A DNA stretch of 64,000 nt from Mariniradius saccharolyticus AK6 (GTDB taxonomy: Bacteria > Bacteroidota > Bacteroidia > Cytophagales > Cyclobacteriaceae), in contig NZ_AMZY02000004.1 in assembly GCF_000330725.2 (NCBI RefSeq), positions 1 to 64,000 on the forward strand, in the 5' to 3' direction. This document shows, one piece after another, positions 45,283 through 55,890 of this stretch. The first letter of the stretch is position 1; each line of letters starts with the position of its first letter. Below the pieces are notes generated by a model. It was not told the DNA's origin. It did no database searches and was given only the letters and a program-made list of their open reading frames with translations. The translations under genes and the position numbers were made by a program.

Positions 45283-46467
45283 TTAAAAAGAGAATACCGC
45301 AGCCAAAAGGAATGAGGAAAGGTTCTTTGATGCCGCCAACTGGTTGTTTAGAAAGAAGTTCTCCTTCATGTTATCTGTCCTGATTTCCGGAATCAACATA
45401 AGGTTATCGCTCACTTTCCAATTGACTGAAACTGTCAATGCGAAAACGTTGCCATCTCCGTTGGAGTCCAAGCCGATTGCCCCGTCTATACCGGTATTGA
45501 ATACTGAGAAATACTCGCCCCTAGCGCCCAATTTGAGTTTCTCGGAAAGTGCCGCCTGCAGATAACCCGCAACTCCATAAAATCCAGAGTTGTCACCCGT
45601 AGCATCGATAATTGTGGACCCGTTATAGACTTCTCCCGGCGCAACGGTATTGTAGGTAGCGTTCAAGCCGAGGTAAAGTGATTCGGTCAAGTCATATCCG
45701 GTTGTCAAATCGACCTGGAATGTGGTTCCGGCAGATGTCGCACCGGTGTTGGCAGGAATATCGGTATCAAATTTTCCATCTTGGTCTCCATACAAAAAGT
45801 TCAAATAGGTGCTACCATTGTCTCCTGTGTACCCCAATTGTGCTCCAAAAGTATAGCTATCAAATTGGTTGAATTCAGTCATATCGGTAGGGTTCATGAC
45901 TGCGGCCATGAAAGAAAATTTTTCACTCAAAGCAAAATCAGCCTTTAGGCCCGTGTGGGAGAATGGCCCATAGGAAAACATGTAGGATGTAGAATAATTG
46001 AAATTACCAACGGGTGAAATCACCTCGTAGCCAAGGTAGGTATTGAAATTACCAAACGTCAGGGTGACTGCTTTCGAAACATTCCAATACACATACAATT
46101 GGTTGACTATCTGTGAGCTTCCCGCCATGCCCCCGGTATTCATCGGGGAACGAAAAACGGCATCCTCACCGCGAGGACCATAGACCAAGTCAGCGACTAC
46201 GCCAACGTTTTTTCCTTCATAGGTGGTAATCAAATTGAACATCCCAAGTGCAATTCCGGGGAGATTACCAAAGGAAGTTGCTGGAGCCTGTGCAAATTCA
46301 CCTTTTGTGGGACCATTGAAGTTGCGTCTAAAATAGACATCCGCAGAACCGGCAAAGGTCAATTTTGACTCTTTCTCTTTCTCTTCTTCTTCACCCTCTT
46401 CCTGGGCGATCACTGGCATTGTAAATAGTAATAATAGACATATTATTAGCAGGTGAAAATTTTTCAT
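45283..46467 (-). CDS. Outer-membrane porin, BBP2/OmpL-like
   Basis: The 394-residue protein has a signal peptide (MKNFHLLIICLLLLFTMPVIAQ), an acidic linker (EEGEEEEKEKESK) and a beta-barrel of repeated aromatic strands ending FLLAAVFSF. NQLYVYWNVSKAVTLTFGNFNTYLGYEVISP and NFNYSTSYMFSYGPFSHTGLKADF fit the putative beta-barrel porin-2 family. It lies 132 nt downstream of amtB on the same strand, with a long hairpin between. Cooperation in ammonium or small-solute uptake is possible but not shown. Confidence 0.75.
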   Translation of the reverse strand: MKNFHLLIICLLLLFTMPVIAQEEGEEEEKEKESKLTFAGSADVYFRRNFNGPTKGEFAQAPATSFGNLPGIALGMFNLITTYEGKNVGVVADLVYGPRGEDAVFRSPMNTGGMAGSSQIVNQLYVYWNVSKAVTLTFGNFNTYLGYEVISPVGNFNYSTSYMFSYGPFSHTGLKADFALSEKFSFMAAVMNPTDMTEFNQFDSYTFGAQLGYTGDNGSTYLNFLYGDQDGKFDTDIPANTGATSAGTTFQVDLTTGYDLTESLYLGLNATYNTVAPGEVYNGSTIIDATGDNSGFYGVAGYLQAALSEKLKLGARGEYFSVFNTGIDGAIGLDSNGDGNVFALTVSVNWKVSDNLMLIPEIRTDNMKENFFLNNQLAASKNLSSFLLAAVFSF

Positions 46468-46506
46468 TTTAGTTTTGATTATCGGTTAAACATAGTTTGA
46501 CTGAAG

Positions 46507-46560
46507 AGAACCCTGACCCAATCGAAAGAGAGTCGCGTTTTTTTCCTTGGGCAGGGTTCT
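46507..46560. repeat. Inverted repeat between amtB and the porin gene
   Basis: AGAACCCTGACCCAA (46507-46521) and TTGGGCAGGGTTCT (46547-46560) are complementary over 14 positions with one A/C mismatch. The 25-nt loop contains a run of seven T. It could form an mRNA hairpin that ends the amtB message or sets porin expression. There is no T run after the second arm on the minus strand. Confidence 0.5.
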
Positions 46561-46599
46561 TGCTTTGTAAGTAGTTGTAGTTGTTGGTAGCTTGATTTT

Positions 46600-47904
46600 T
46601 TATTCGTCAAATACGATGGTATAGCCCCTGATACCGTGCTCATGGGAATCCAATCCGGAGCGCTCGTGCGCTTCGGAAACCCTGATACCGACTGTAACTT
46701 TCAGGATATAAAAAATCAGGAACGCAGCCCCGAATGCCACCGCGCCGCAAATCGCAACGCCTATCAATTGAGTCAGGAAGCTGTGGTCTGGATTGGTTGA
46801 GAAAATACCGACGGCCAATGTCCCCCAAATCCCGCAGGTAAGGTGAACAGAAACAGCGCCGACAACGTCATCCAGCTTGAATTTGTCAAGCATCACAGCG
46901 GAAATTACCACCAATATACCGGCAATAAATCCAATAAGAAGTGCCGCGGCCGGAGTGAATACATCTGCACCTGCAGTGATCCCAACAAGTCCTGCAAGGA
47001 TACCATTGAGTAACATGCCCAAATCCAGACGTTTGAAAGCGAAATATGCCGCCAGGAATCCGCCAAGTCCTCCTGCTGTAGCACCTAGGCTCGTAATCAC
47101 CAAAACTGAGGATACTAAAGCTGGATTTGCTGATAGAACCGATCCGCCATTGAATCCAAACCAGCCAAACCAAAGCAGAAACGTTCCGATCACGGCCAGC
47201 GGAATACTTGCTCCAGGTTTTGAGACAGCCTTGCCATCGATATACTTTCCGATCCTTGGCCCGACGAGGATGACGCCAGCCAGAGCGCCCCATCCACCTA
47301 CAGAATGGACCAGCGTGGAGCCTGCGAAATCATAAAAGCCCATGGCTTTCAACGCTCCACCCCCCCATTGCCAACTTCCAATAAGGGGATAAACCAGACC
47401 AACAAAAAACACTGTAAATACCAAATAGGCCGACAATTTGACCCGCTCGGCAATCGCGCCAGAAACTATAGTCGCACATGTCGCCGCAAACATCGCTTGG
47501 AACAAAAAGTCTGTCCAATATGTGTACCCACCACTCGCATAGGCCGCAGATACATCAGCATCCCCTGGACTGAACCAGAACATGCTCCATCCTGAAAGGT
47601 TGAAAGCAAGCCATCCTGGACTCTCAAATCCGGGATACATCAGAAAAAAGCCAATCAGCGCATAGGTAGCAATTCCAATTATAGGGGTCACCGTGTTTTT
47701 GAATAAGATGTTCACGGTATTCTTGGCCTGACCAAAGCCAGTCTCAACTCCCGCAAAACCAAGGTGCATTATAAATACCATTGCGGTACACAGCATCATC
47801 CAGACATTGTTGGTCGTCAGGAGGTTTTGCGTAATCTCCGCCGTCAAATCGACGACTCCGGGGTCCTCACTCACATGAGCTAGGGTTACATTGATCCACT
47901 TCAT
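46600..47904 (-). CDS. amtB: Ammonium transporter
   Basis: The 434-residue Amt/Rh-family channel has 11 membrane helices. Family motifs include AGSTLVHSVGGWGALAGVILVGPRIGKY (first pore His), WFGFNGGSVLSAN, and SVHLTCGIWGTLAVGIF (second pore His). The conserved C-tail SGLDSHEHGIRGYTIVFDE would contact a GlnK-type PII protein. No glnK gene is adjacent, which is less usual; a porin gene follows instead. The 548-nt AT-rich region upstream probably holds its promoter. Confidence 0.96.
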   Translation of the reverse strand: MKWINVTLAHVSEDPGVVDLTAEITQNLLTTNNVWMMLCTAMVFIMHLGFAGVETGFGQAKNTVNILFKNTVTPIIGIATYALIGFFLMYPGFESPGWLAFNLSGWSMFWFSPGDADVSAAYASGGYTYWTDFLFQAMFAATCATIVSGAIAERVKLSAYLVFTVFFVGLVYPLIGSWQWGGGALKAMGFYDFAGSTLVHSVGGWGALAGVILVGPRIGKYIDGKAVSKPGASIPLAVIGTFLLWFGWFGFNGGSVLSANPALVSSVLVITSLGATAGGLGGFLAAYFAFKRLDLGMLLNGILAGLVGITAGADVFTPAAALLIGFIAGILVVISAVMLDKFKLDDVVGAVSVHLTCGIWGTLAVGIFSTNPDHSFLTQLIGVAICGAVAFGAAFLIFYILKVTVGIRVSEAHERSGLDSHEHGIRGYTIVFDE

Positions 47905-48452
47905 AGGTTTGAAATTTAGTAAAACACATTTTTATAAAATTTTATATAGGTTTGATCGATAGCTTGATGCTAATCTAAATACATTTTTATCAAAATTTAA
48001 AATCATCTATTGCCAACATACTTATCAAAAAGCCTGATTATTAAATTTTATGTATAATTTTTGCCAAAAAAATTTGATTTTTTTAATATTTAATAAATTC
48101 TCGATTCTGTGTTAAAAACGGAATTTTATTCTGATAAAAAGAAAAGCAAAACCTTCTCAATCGATTCCGCCAATTGGGAGTGGATTTTTGTGACGCAAAC
48201 AAAAACGAATTTTAATCCAAAGTCGAACTCAGACTAAAAATCGGAAATTGAATATTTCTTATAGTAGGCTTCGGGAAAAAATACCAAAAAATTTTTATCA
48301 AAAAGTTAAATTTTTTTTATGGATGGGTATCGATGAAACCATAAAATCACATTTTTACTACCACTTTAAATTTTTTGATCTATTCAATAACCATTTTTCA
48401 TTCAATGTATGCCATAAGTGAATTTCTTGGTTTAAAATGACACTCAAGACAT
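47905..48452. other. Long AT-rich region upstream of amtB
   Basis: This 548-nt stretch is very AT-rich and carries no supported gene. ACATTTTTAT occurs at 47926-47935 and 47981-47990, 55 nt apart, and TTTTTATCAAAA-like text recurs near 47985 and 48292. These may be operator repeats for nitrogen control of amtB. A short frame at 48358-48567 only shadows hemB. Confidence 0.45.
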
Positions 48453-49424
48453 CTATTTCTTTACGATCTCGGCGTATTCCTTCGCAAAATAGCTCAAAAT
48501 CACGCTTGCACCTGCTCTTTTGATACTCAAAAGCGACTCCAGCATGGCTCTTTGTGGATCGATCCATCCTTTTTCACCCGCTGCTTTGATCATCGCATAC
48601 TCTCCACTGACATTATAAGCTGCAATTGGGAGGTTACTGTGATCCTTTAGCAGTCTAATCACATCCAAATACGCCAAGGCAGGCTTGACCATCAGGAAAT
48701 CCGCACCTTCTAGGGTGTCCAACTCTGCCTCTATCAGCGCTTCCTTGTAGTTGGCGGGATCCATTTGGTATGTTTTCTTGTCCCCCATCTTGGGGGCCGA
48801 GTCCAATGCATCCCGGAAAGGTCCGTAAAATGCTGAGGCATATTTGGCCGTATAGGACATGATGGACACATCTTTGAATCCATTCCGGTCCAAAATCTGC
48901 CTGATGTGCCCGACCCTACCGTCCATCATATCGGAGGGACCGAGGATATCGGCCCCGGCTTGGGCTTGGGCGAGTGCCATTTTGCCCAAAATCTCCAATG
49001 TCTCGTCGTTGAGGATTTTTCCATTTTCGACGAGACCATCGTGTCCGTCGGAACTATAGGGATCCATCGCCACATCTGTCATCACCACCGCCTCCGGAAA
49101 CCGAGCCTTTACCTCACGAATCGCTTTCAGGTAAAATGTATCCGGATTGTAGCTCTCTGTGGCGAATTTGTCCTTTTTGCTGTCTGGATAAGCAGGAAAA
49201 ATGTCAAATGCCTTGATCCCGAGATGGAGGCATTCCTCGATTTCTTTCAACATCAAGTCCAAAGAATTCCTATAAATCCCCGGCATGGAAGCGACTTCCG
49301 ATCTTTGGCGGGAACCTTCGATCAAAAACAAGGGAAAAATAAAATCCTTGGTCGACAACCTGGTTTCCTCCACCATTTCGCGGATAACTTGGGATTTGCG
49401 GTTTCTTCTCGGTCTTCTGTTCAT
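48453..49424 (-). CDS. hemB: Porphobilinogen synthase (delta-aminolevulinate dehydratase)
   Basis: This enzyme condenses two 5-aminolevulinates to porphobilinogen. The 323-residue form starts MNRRPRRNRKSQVIREMVEET at 49424; the longer frame adds an unrelated hydrophobic stretch. The Schiff-base lysines are in SYTAKYASAFYGPFRDA and FLMVKPALAYLDVI. The metal-site region reads MTDVAMDPYSSDGHDG, with Ala/Ser/Asp in place of the Cys ligands of zinc enzymes, so it is probably magnesium- or metal-independent. It is monocistronic here. Confidence 0.95.
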   Translation of the reverse strand: MNRRPRRNRKSQVIREMVEETRLSTKDFIFPLFLIEGSRQRSEVASMPGIYRNSLDLMLKEIEECLHLGIKAFDIFPAYPDSKKDKFATESYNPDTFYLKAIREVKARFPEAVVMTDVAMDPYSSDGHDGLVENGKILNDETLEILGKMALAQAQAGADILGPSDMMDGRVGHIRQILDRNGFKDVSIMSYTAKYASAFYGPFRDALDSAPKMGDKKTYQMDPANYKEALIEAELDTLEGADFLMVKPALAYLDVIRLLKDHSNLPIAAYNVSGEYAMIKAAGEKGWIDPQRAMLESLLSIKRAGASVILSYFAKEYAEIVKK

Positions 49425-49561
49425 GGGAATTTGGATTTGACTTGGACAAAGGTACCACAACACCACTATACCCCAAAAAACCACCCCTGTCAAAATTCAC
49501 ATTGAAAGTCTCCTGCTGGCAGAGACAATATCTACTTTAATATTCTCCAAGTAAAAAGATC

Positions 49562-49592
49562 AAAAAAAACAGGCCCCGAAAGAGGCCTGCTT
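49562..49592 (-). terminator. Terminator of the porin_O_P gene
   Basis: CAGGCC (49570-49575) pairs with GGCCTG near 49584-49589, and on the minus strand the hairpin is followed by a run of eight T. It lies about 30 nt after the stop at 49619. Confidence 0.75.
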
Positions 49593-49618
49593 TCAATTAT
49601 TATAGACTAAACTTAACA

Positions 49619-50833
49619 TTAGAAATTCACCTGCGCCTGCAATCGGAGCAGACTCCCTTTCTGGCGATTTTCAGGTTTAAGACTGTTTTCGAAAGTTCGA
49701 TCTGATATCGTGTACATAGCTGTGATTTCCAAAGCTCTGATGATTTGCCACTCTACACCAACCTCAAACTCGTTGACCCGATGCCGCATGGCGTCCATCT
49801 CAAACTTCTTCCCGCCCTTGAAATAGTGGTACCTCATAAATGGTGTCATTACCTGTTCACCCCTACGGTACATATAAGAAGCGAGGATATATCCACCTTC
49901 CGTCGGCGCATCGACCACGTCGTTGGTTGATGGGTCAAACTCCGGACCACGACCCCAGTTATACTCGGCCTGTATACCAAACGGCTGCGGGTACAAGATG
50001 AAACTTGGGCCATAGCGGAAATCATCGAATTCAGTCTGGTCAAAGTCCGTTTGCGGATTACGTGTGATGACATATCGGCCCGTGTAGCCCTGGAATGAAG
50101 CCTCAATAAATTGTCCGGACGGCAATTCCCAAGGATAGGAAACCCGCGCCACCATGTGAAGGTTCTTGTTCCTTTCCGGCAAATTTGCAGTTTGCCCATT
50201 GTACAGGCCAAAGCCAAACACACCATAATCTCCGGAACCCTTCAATCCCGAGGAGACCAAGGAGCTGAACCTCTTTCGGATTTCAGTTGGCGCATAGTAA
50301 AGGAAGGCCCCAATGTCACGCTCATTGAATACCGCCGAATTGAGACCGTCGGCACGGTCAAGGGGAATCCTGTTTTGGGAAGATTGCAGGTTTTCAAAAC
50401 CAAAAGGGACCTTTGATTGCCCAATCCTAATCCTGAACTCCTGCTTTTCATCGAGCCCAATGTCAAAGTATGCGTCACGTATTTGGGCGAAATTATTGCC
50501 CCCCGACGCAAAATCCGGCTGGATGTACATGTACACGCGCTCGTGGATTTGCCCAAAAAAGATCATCCGGATCCGACGGAAGAAGAATCCTCCCCCATCG
50601 CCGCCCCAGGAGCGGTCGCACTGCGCACATTGAAGGTTTGGGTTGGTCTCGAAAAGGCCATTGTACCGCAATTGGGCATAACCCCGCAATTGAATCGCCT
50701 CAAACCACTGCTTTTTGACAGGCACGGCTTCCTTGGAAACCTCTGTCACGGAATCTTGCAGGACGCCCCTTGCAAAAACGTCCCCCAAGGCCAAAGTCCA
50801 TAGAACGATGGCTCCCGCGAAGAATATTCGCAT
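49619..50833 (-). CDS. Phosphate-selective porin O/P family protein
   Basis: The 404-residue outer-membrane protein has a signal peptide (MRIFFAGAIVLWTLALGDVFA). The porin_O_P start FEAIQLRGYAQLRYNGLFETN follows, with RRIRMIFFGQIHERVYMYIQPDFA, then FRIRIGQSKVPFGFENLQSSQNR. Repeated strands end in LRLQAQVNF. An early insert has two Cys (LQCAQCDRSWGGDGGG). Family members take up phosphate or polyphosphate under starvation. The upstream region contains 11-bp-phased TGTTAAC repeats resembling a Pho box, which supports that role. Confidence 0.88.
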   Translation of the reverse strand: MRIFFAGAIVLWTLALGDVFARGVLQDSVTEVSKEAVPVKKQWFEAIQLRGYAQLRYNGLFETNPNLQCAQCDRSWGGDGGGFFFRRIRMIFFGQIHERVYMYIQPDFASGGNNFAQIRDAYFDIGLDEKQEFRIRIGQSKVPFGFENLQSSQNRIPLDRADGLNSAVFNERDIGAFLYYAPTEIRKRFSSLVSSGLKGSGDYGVFGFGLYNGQTANLPERNKNLHMVARVSYPWELPSGQFIEASFQGYTGRYVITRNPQTDFDQTEFDDFRYGPSFILYPQPFGIQAEYNWGRGPEFDPSTNDVVDAPTEGGYILASYMYRRGEQVMTPFMRYHYFKGGKKFEMDAMRHRVNEFEVGVEWQIIRALEITAMYTISDRTFENSLKPENRQKGSLLRLQAQVNF

Positions 50834-51283
50834 AGGGAAAATAAGTTAAGAAATGAGAAATGTATTGTACAGCGTTGCAAAAGTGGCACCCTCATATGTC
50901 TTTATGATGACGCAGATGTTATGTTTCTGTTAACACAAAAATGAAAACGAGTCTTTCTCCGTGATATTTAGGAATACTGAATCTCAAAATGAGAGCAATT
51001 TGCGGCAAAACAGGTGATTTCAGTATGTTAAGCCAGTGTTAACAACATTTCCAATGTTAAAAAATACTTAAGGAATTGTTAACTGAAGCCGGATGAGAAC
51101 TAATACCACGAATATCAAAAAAATTCAAGCGTGGACGATTTCAGAACATAAATCTTAAAAGCTTTAGGTGTAAGTGTGTCGATACTTGCGGATAATGGAT
51201 AAATTGAAAAACGGAAAAAACCTATTTTGAAGCCATCATAAACATTCAAAAACACATTTTATACTGCAGCGTAGAAAATTCCC
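50834..51283. other. Intergenic region with TGTTAAC repeats
   Basis: No gene is supported in this 450-nt gap upstream of the porin_O_P gene. It holds five TGTTAA motifs (50928, 51026, 51037, 51055, 51077) and a related ACTTAAG at 51066. A -7-like box CACTTTTG (minus strand, starting at 50885) is a possible promoter. Confidence 0.6.
51026..51083. promoter_or_regulatory. Candidate Pho box: 11-bp-phased TGTTAAC array
   Basis: TGTTAAG at 51026 and TGTTAAC at 51037 are 11 bp apart. TGTTAAA at 51055, ACTTAAG at 51066 and TGTTAAC at 51077 form a second run of three units with the same 11-bp phase. One more palindromic copy, TGTTAACA, lies at 50928-50935. Direct repeats with an 11-bp period are the architecture of PhoB/PhoP sites (for example TTAACA-N5 repeats of Bacillus PhoP). 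The array lies 193-250 nt upstream of a phosphate-porin gene. Confidence 0.55.
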
Positions 51284-52369
51284 TTATTCGATGTCAAAAT
51301 ACACCAAATAACCCTCTGATTCATCCAAAATTGCATAAATACGTGACCCGGTTTCAGAAATCGCGAATTTACTGACCGGTGCATCTAAGTTGAATATCTT
51401 GATTGGTCTCAAGGCACTATCGAACTGGATAATCCTTTGTATCAGCTCACCCTCTGTCGCCATCCCTCCATGGTAACCTATCAAAAAAGTATTCTTATAA
51501 ATAGTCGACAAAGAAAGGAACCCGAAACGGGAGCGCTCAAAATCATGTGAAACCAACTTCCCCCCGCCTGCTACATCTTTGCCCTTAAATGCGGGCAGGA
51601 AATTATCAGGACCGGTATAACTGGCCAATAAAGTCAGATTAGTATCCAAACGATACAACCTATCAGAAAAAAAGAGATTAACCAATACATTTCCATTAGA
51701 GGGAAAATAATTGATATAACCCGAAAATGCTTCCGGGTAGAGAAAATCCTCCATGGGATAATCCGACTTTGGATAGTCAATGGCAGATGCGATCAGTTTT
51801 CCATTCGAATCGAATTTATTGATTAGTTTACCGGCAGCGCCATCAGTATTGAAGTCAATTATCCCTCCAGACGGAAGAAAGACGGGACTCTTTAGCCTAC
51901 TCACATTAACCTTTGTGGAACCTACAAGCTCTATTGGCGGCATTTTTTCATTTTCAACACTATAGGTGAAGAATGAATTCTTGTGAAAATCAAAGAGAAT
52001 GACTTCCCTGTTTTCCTCCTTCCACTGAAGCTTTTTACTTGAAAGCTGCTCCGCTGCACCTTCGCCATCATCCGCGAACTTATGAATCAGATTCCCCTCA
52101 AAATCAAAAACTGAAACCCATTTTGGAGATTGCCTTTCGGTGATCAATATCCACCCATGCTTGTCTGAAACGGAAATATCCATCGGAAAAAGCATATCCG
52201 GCACGTAGAGCCGTTTAGATGTCAGGTATCGTTCTTCAACAGCACCTTCGCCAGACTCTCCGTTCCCACCTCTTGGCTTTGGGTCGCAAGACATCACAGA
52301 AAGAATGCTCGTAAAGAGGCATAGGGCCTTGAGACCCATCTTGAAAAAACAAATCTTGGATTTTCTCAT
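51284..52369 (-). CDS. BF3164-like lipoprotein, predicted six-bladed propeller
   Basis: The 361-residue protein has an N-terminal lipoprotein signal ending ILSVMSC (Cys28). The mature part shows blades of the TolB/BF3164-like type: LYVPDMLFPMDISVSDKHGWILITE, WVSVFDFEGNLIHKFADDGEG and GYINYFPSNGNVLVNLFFSDRLYRLD. Members are surface or periplasmic lipoproteins of Bacteroidota without known activity, often beside tiny exported peptides (NVEALA type). That pattern holds here: the start codon overlaps the stop of the small Cys-rich peptide gene by 4 nt, so the two are translationally coupled. Confidence 0.82.
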   Translation of the reverse strand: MRKSKICFFKMGLKALCLFTSILSVMSCDPKPRGGNGESGEGAVEERYLTSKRLYVPDMLFPMDISVSDKHGWILITERQSPKWVSVFDFEGNLIHKFADDGEGAAEQLSSKKLQWKEENREVILFDFHKNSFFTYSVENEKMPPIELVGSTKVNVSRLKSPVFLPSGGIIDFNTDGAAGKLINKFDSNGKLIASAIDYPKSDYPMEDFLYPEAFSGYINYFPSNGNVLVNLFFSDRLYRLDTNLTLLASYTGPDNFLPAFKGKDVAGGGKLVSHDFERSRFGFLSLSTIYKNTFLIGYHGGMATEGELIQRIIQFDSALRPIKIFNLDAPVSKFAISETGSRIYAILDESEGYLVYFDIE

Positions 52370-52572
52370 GGATTAATCGGGGGTCTTTCCCGTCCGTTGA
52401 TGCAAACGACGACCGCATCTTGATAAACAAGCACACAGTCTTGAAATCTACTATTTATACATAAAAACGTGCACCCAACGGTAGCATGAGTCTTTGTAGC
52501 GAAAGGCGCTAAACAAGTCATTGCTGTCAATACCAATACAGCAATAGAGGTTTTAACAAAGTTTTTTTTCAT
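52366..52572 (-). CDS. Small exported Cys-rich peptide coupled to BF3164-like lipoprotein
   Basis: The 68-residue product has a signal peptide (MKKNFVKTSIAVLVLTAMTC...ATKTHA). The mature peptide of about 37 residues carries four Cys (GCTFLCINSRF, DCVLVY, VVVCINGRERPP). The ATG at 52572 is chosen because AAGGAG lies 6 nt before it; the ATG at 52578 would sit inside that ribosome binding site, which is unusually strong for this phylum. It resembles NVEALA-type peptides in size and context but lacks the NVEALA motif. Two disulfides are likely. Its role may be as a secreted signal or a ligand for the propeller lipoprotein; both are guesses. Confidence 0.72.
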   Translation of the reverse strand: MKKNFVKTSIAVLVLTAMTCLAPFATKTHATVGCTFLCINSRFQDCVLVYQDAVVVCINGRERPPINP

Positions 52573-52702
52573 AGCCATCTCCTTTTGAATAGATTATTTT
52601 TGACCAAGATACCCCCCCAGAACTAAATACCAAATTTCAGTTAGATTATTTTTAAAAATGTAATTCCAAACAAATACGCTGTAGGAACGAATCTGATTAA
52701 TT

Positions 52703-53361
52703 TCAATTTTGCAACATTAATTCAGTAAGAAATTTTGGATTAATCTCAAAAAAGTCCACGATGTAGGCTTCACAGGGTGGCAACTGTTCCTTGGTATGCG
52801 AAGAGAGGACGCCGACTACCTTCATCCCCGCGTTTTTGGCTGCCGTGACCCCTGAAAAGGAATCCTCAAACACCACGCAAAACTCGGGCTCCACTTGGAG
52901 CTTTGCGGCAGACTTGAGGTATACCTCTGGGTGTGGCTTGTGATGGCTGACATGTTCAGAGGCAGGATGGATTGCATTTGGTGCATAATGCCCAAAGTCC
53001 CCGCGATCAACTCCAAATTGGCAAAAGGTGCCGATGTTGCCACACCGGTGGGCAATCCTTGCTGCTTGAGCGACTGGAAAAACTGCATGAATCCTGCGAT
53101 TGGATCGACCTTTTCCCGATAAATCTCCCGAAAAAGACTTTCCTTCTCATCTTCAAGCTCGAGCAGTTCCTGCCCTTCGATCTTTCTGCCCAAGAAATGG
53201 CTTAAGATGTAGGAATTGCTCTTCCCGTACATATGCAGCGCAAATTCCGCCTCCGTCGGAAACAGCTCACGCTTGGCAAAAAACTCCTTGAAGGCAATCG
53301 AATGGTACGGATTGGTATGGCAAATCACCCCATCCATATCGAAAATCACGGCTTTGTTCAT
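52703..53361 (-). pseudogene. HAD-family phosphatase (beta-phosphoglucomutase-like) with a frameshift
   Basis: The N-terminal part (from MNKAVIFDMDGVICHTNPYH at 53361) has HAD motif I (DMDGV) and continues in frame to LGIMHQMQSIL. It then loses family similarity. From about 52962 the next frame resumes with ASEHVSHHKPHPEVYLKSAA (motif III Lys) and VVFEDSFSGVTAAKNAGM (motif IV) to the stop at 52703. Adding one base after 52963 restores ATC CTG GCC TCT GAA, so a single-base deletion explains everything. The gene is either recently inactivated or carries a sequencing error. The likely substrate class is a sugar phosphate. Confidence 0.8.
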
Positions 53362-53465
53362 GAGGACAATAGGTTTGAAATCGCTCGCAAAAATAGAAAT
53401 AAAAATCCCTCCCGGCTATGTTGTGCCAAGAGGGTCATTGAATGAAATAGAAGAGTTTGATTGGA

Positions 53466-54993
<1,528 letters not shown>

Positions 54994-55209
54994 CAGGCGC
55001 GTCTTTATCTGTCGTTTTTTGCCGTGGCCAATACAAAAAATCCCGAAAGGACTTCGTGGCTACATTTCACTAGGCAATCCTGAAACGGAATCGGATGAAA
55101 TGCAGGAATTTGCCAAATTTTTTCAGAGTCGCTTGTTGGTAATTCCCACAAAACTCCGATATTTGCAAACTCAATTCAAAAATCGTCTCTCAAAACACGC
55201 TCATATATC

Positions 55210-55452
55210 ATGGCAAAAGTTTGTGACATCACCGGGAAAACGCCAAGAACGGGTAACAACGTATCTCACGCAAACAACAAGACCAAGCGTAAGTTTTATC
55301 CAAACTTGCACAAGAAGAAATTCTACATCCCTGAAGAAGATGCTTGGATCACGTTGAAGGTTTGTACTTCGGCTTTGAAAACCATCAACAAAAAAGGCAT
55401 CAGCGCTGTGTTGAAGGAAGCTCAGGCCAAGGGAATGTTTGTCATCAAGTAA
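55210..55452 (+). CDS. rpmB: 50S ribosomal protein L28
   Basis: The 80-residue protein starts MAKVCDITGKTPRTGNNVSHANNKTKRKFYPNL, the standard bL28 sequence, and continues IPEEDAWITLKVCTSALKTI. It is the first gene of the rpmB-rpmG-DUF4295-ftsY cluster that is conserved in Bacteroidota. The Cys at residue 5 is a remnant of the zinc-type L28. Confidence 0.97.
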   Translation: MAKVCDITGKTPRTGNNVSHANNKTKRKFYPNLHKKKFYIPEEDAWITLKVCTSALKTINKKGISAVLKEAQAKGMFVIK

Positions 55453-55487
55453 TCAACAGGAAGTTTACCATTTAAATACATACAGCG

Positions 55488-55670
55488 ATGGCTAAGAAAG
55501 GTAACAGAGTTCAAGTGATCATGGAATGCACCGAGCACAAAGCTTCCGGTCTTCCTGGAACTTCCAGGTACATCACTACCAAAAACCGTAAAAACACCAC
55601 TACAAGGTTGGAATTGAAGAAATTCAATCCGATCATGAAGAAAGTGACGGTTCACAAAGAAATCAAGTAA
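55488..55670 (+). CDS. rpmG: 50S ribosomal protein L33
   Basis: The 60-residue bL33 begins [37 protein letters not shown] and ends [10 protein letters not shown]. Only one Cys is left, so it is the zinc-free form. It follows rpmB by 35 nt in the same operon. Confidence 0.97.
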   Translation: MAKKGNRVQVIMECTEHKASGLPGTSRYITTKNRKNTTTRLELKKFNPIMKKVTVHKEIK

Positions 55671-55710
55671 TATCCTACGGTACGGCATCCGTACATAAAC
55701 CCTTCAAAAA

Positions 55711-55863
55711 ATGGCAAAGAAAGTTGTTGCGACCCTGAAAAAAGAAGGTGGTGTCACATACGCCAAAGTGATCAAGGCTGTAAAGTCTGAAAAAACCGGT
55801 GCTTACACCTTCAGAGAAGAGATGGTTCCTTCCACAATGGTTCAGGAAACATTGAAAAAATAA
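55711..55863 (+). CDS. DUF4295 small protein in ribosomal cluster
   Basis: The 50-residue basic protein starts MAKKVVATLKKEGGVTYAKV at 55711, 40 nt after rpmG, and ends MVQETLKK at the TAA at 55861. Its position between rpmG and ftsY is conserved in Bacteroidota, which supports DUF4295. Small size, basic charge and the ribosomal context suggest ribosome association, but no function is established. It is followed by a terminator. Confidence 0.88.
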   Translation: MAKKVVATLKKEGGVTYAKVIKAVKSEKTGAYTFREEMVPSTMVQETLKK

Positions 55864-55890
55864 AAACCCAAAGCCATTGGCTACGGTCAA

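Noticed and set aside
46507-46560. Inverted repeat taken as the amtB terminator
   Set aside because: No T run follows the second arm on the minus strand and the loop is long; recorded only as a repeat.
48358-48567. Small minus-strand ORF upstream of amtB
   Set aside because: It overlaps the 3' end of hemB in another frame and lacks any domain or signal.
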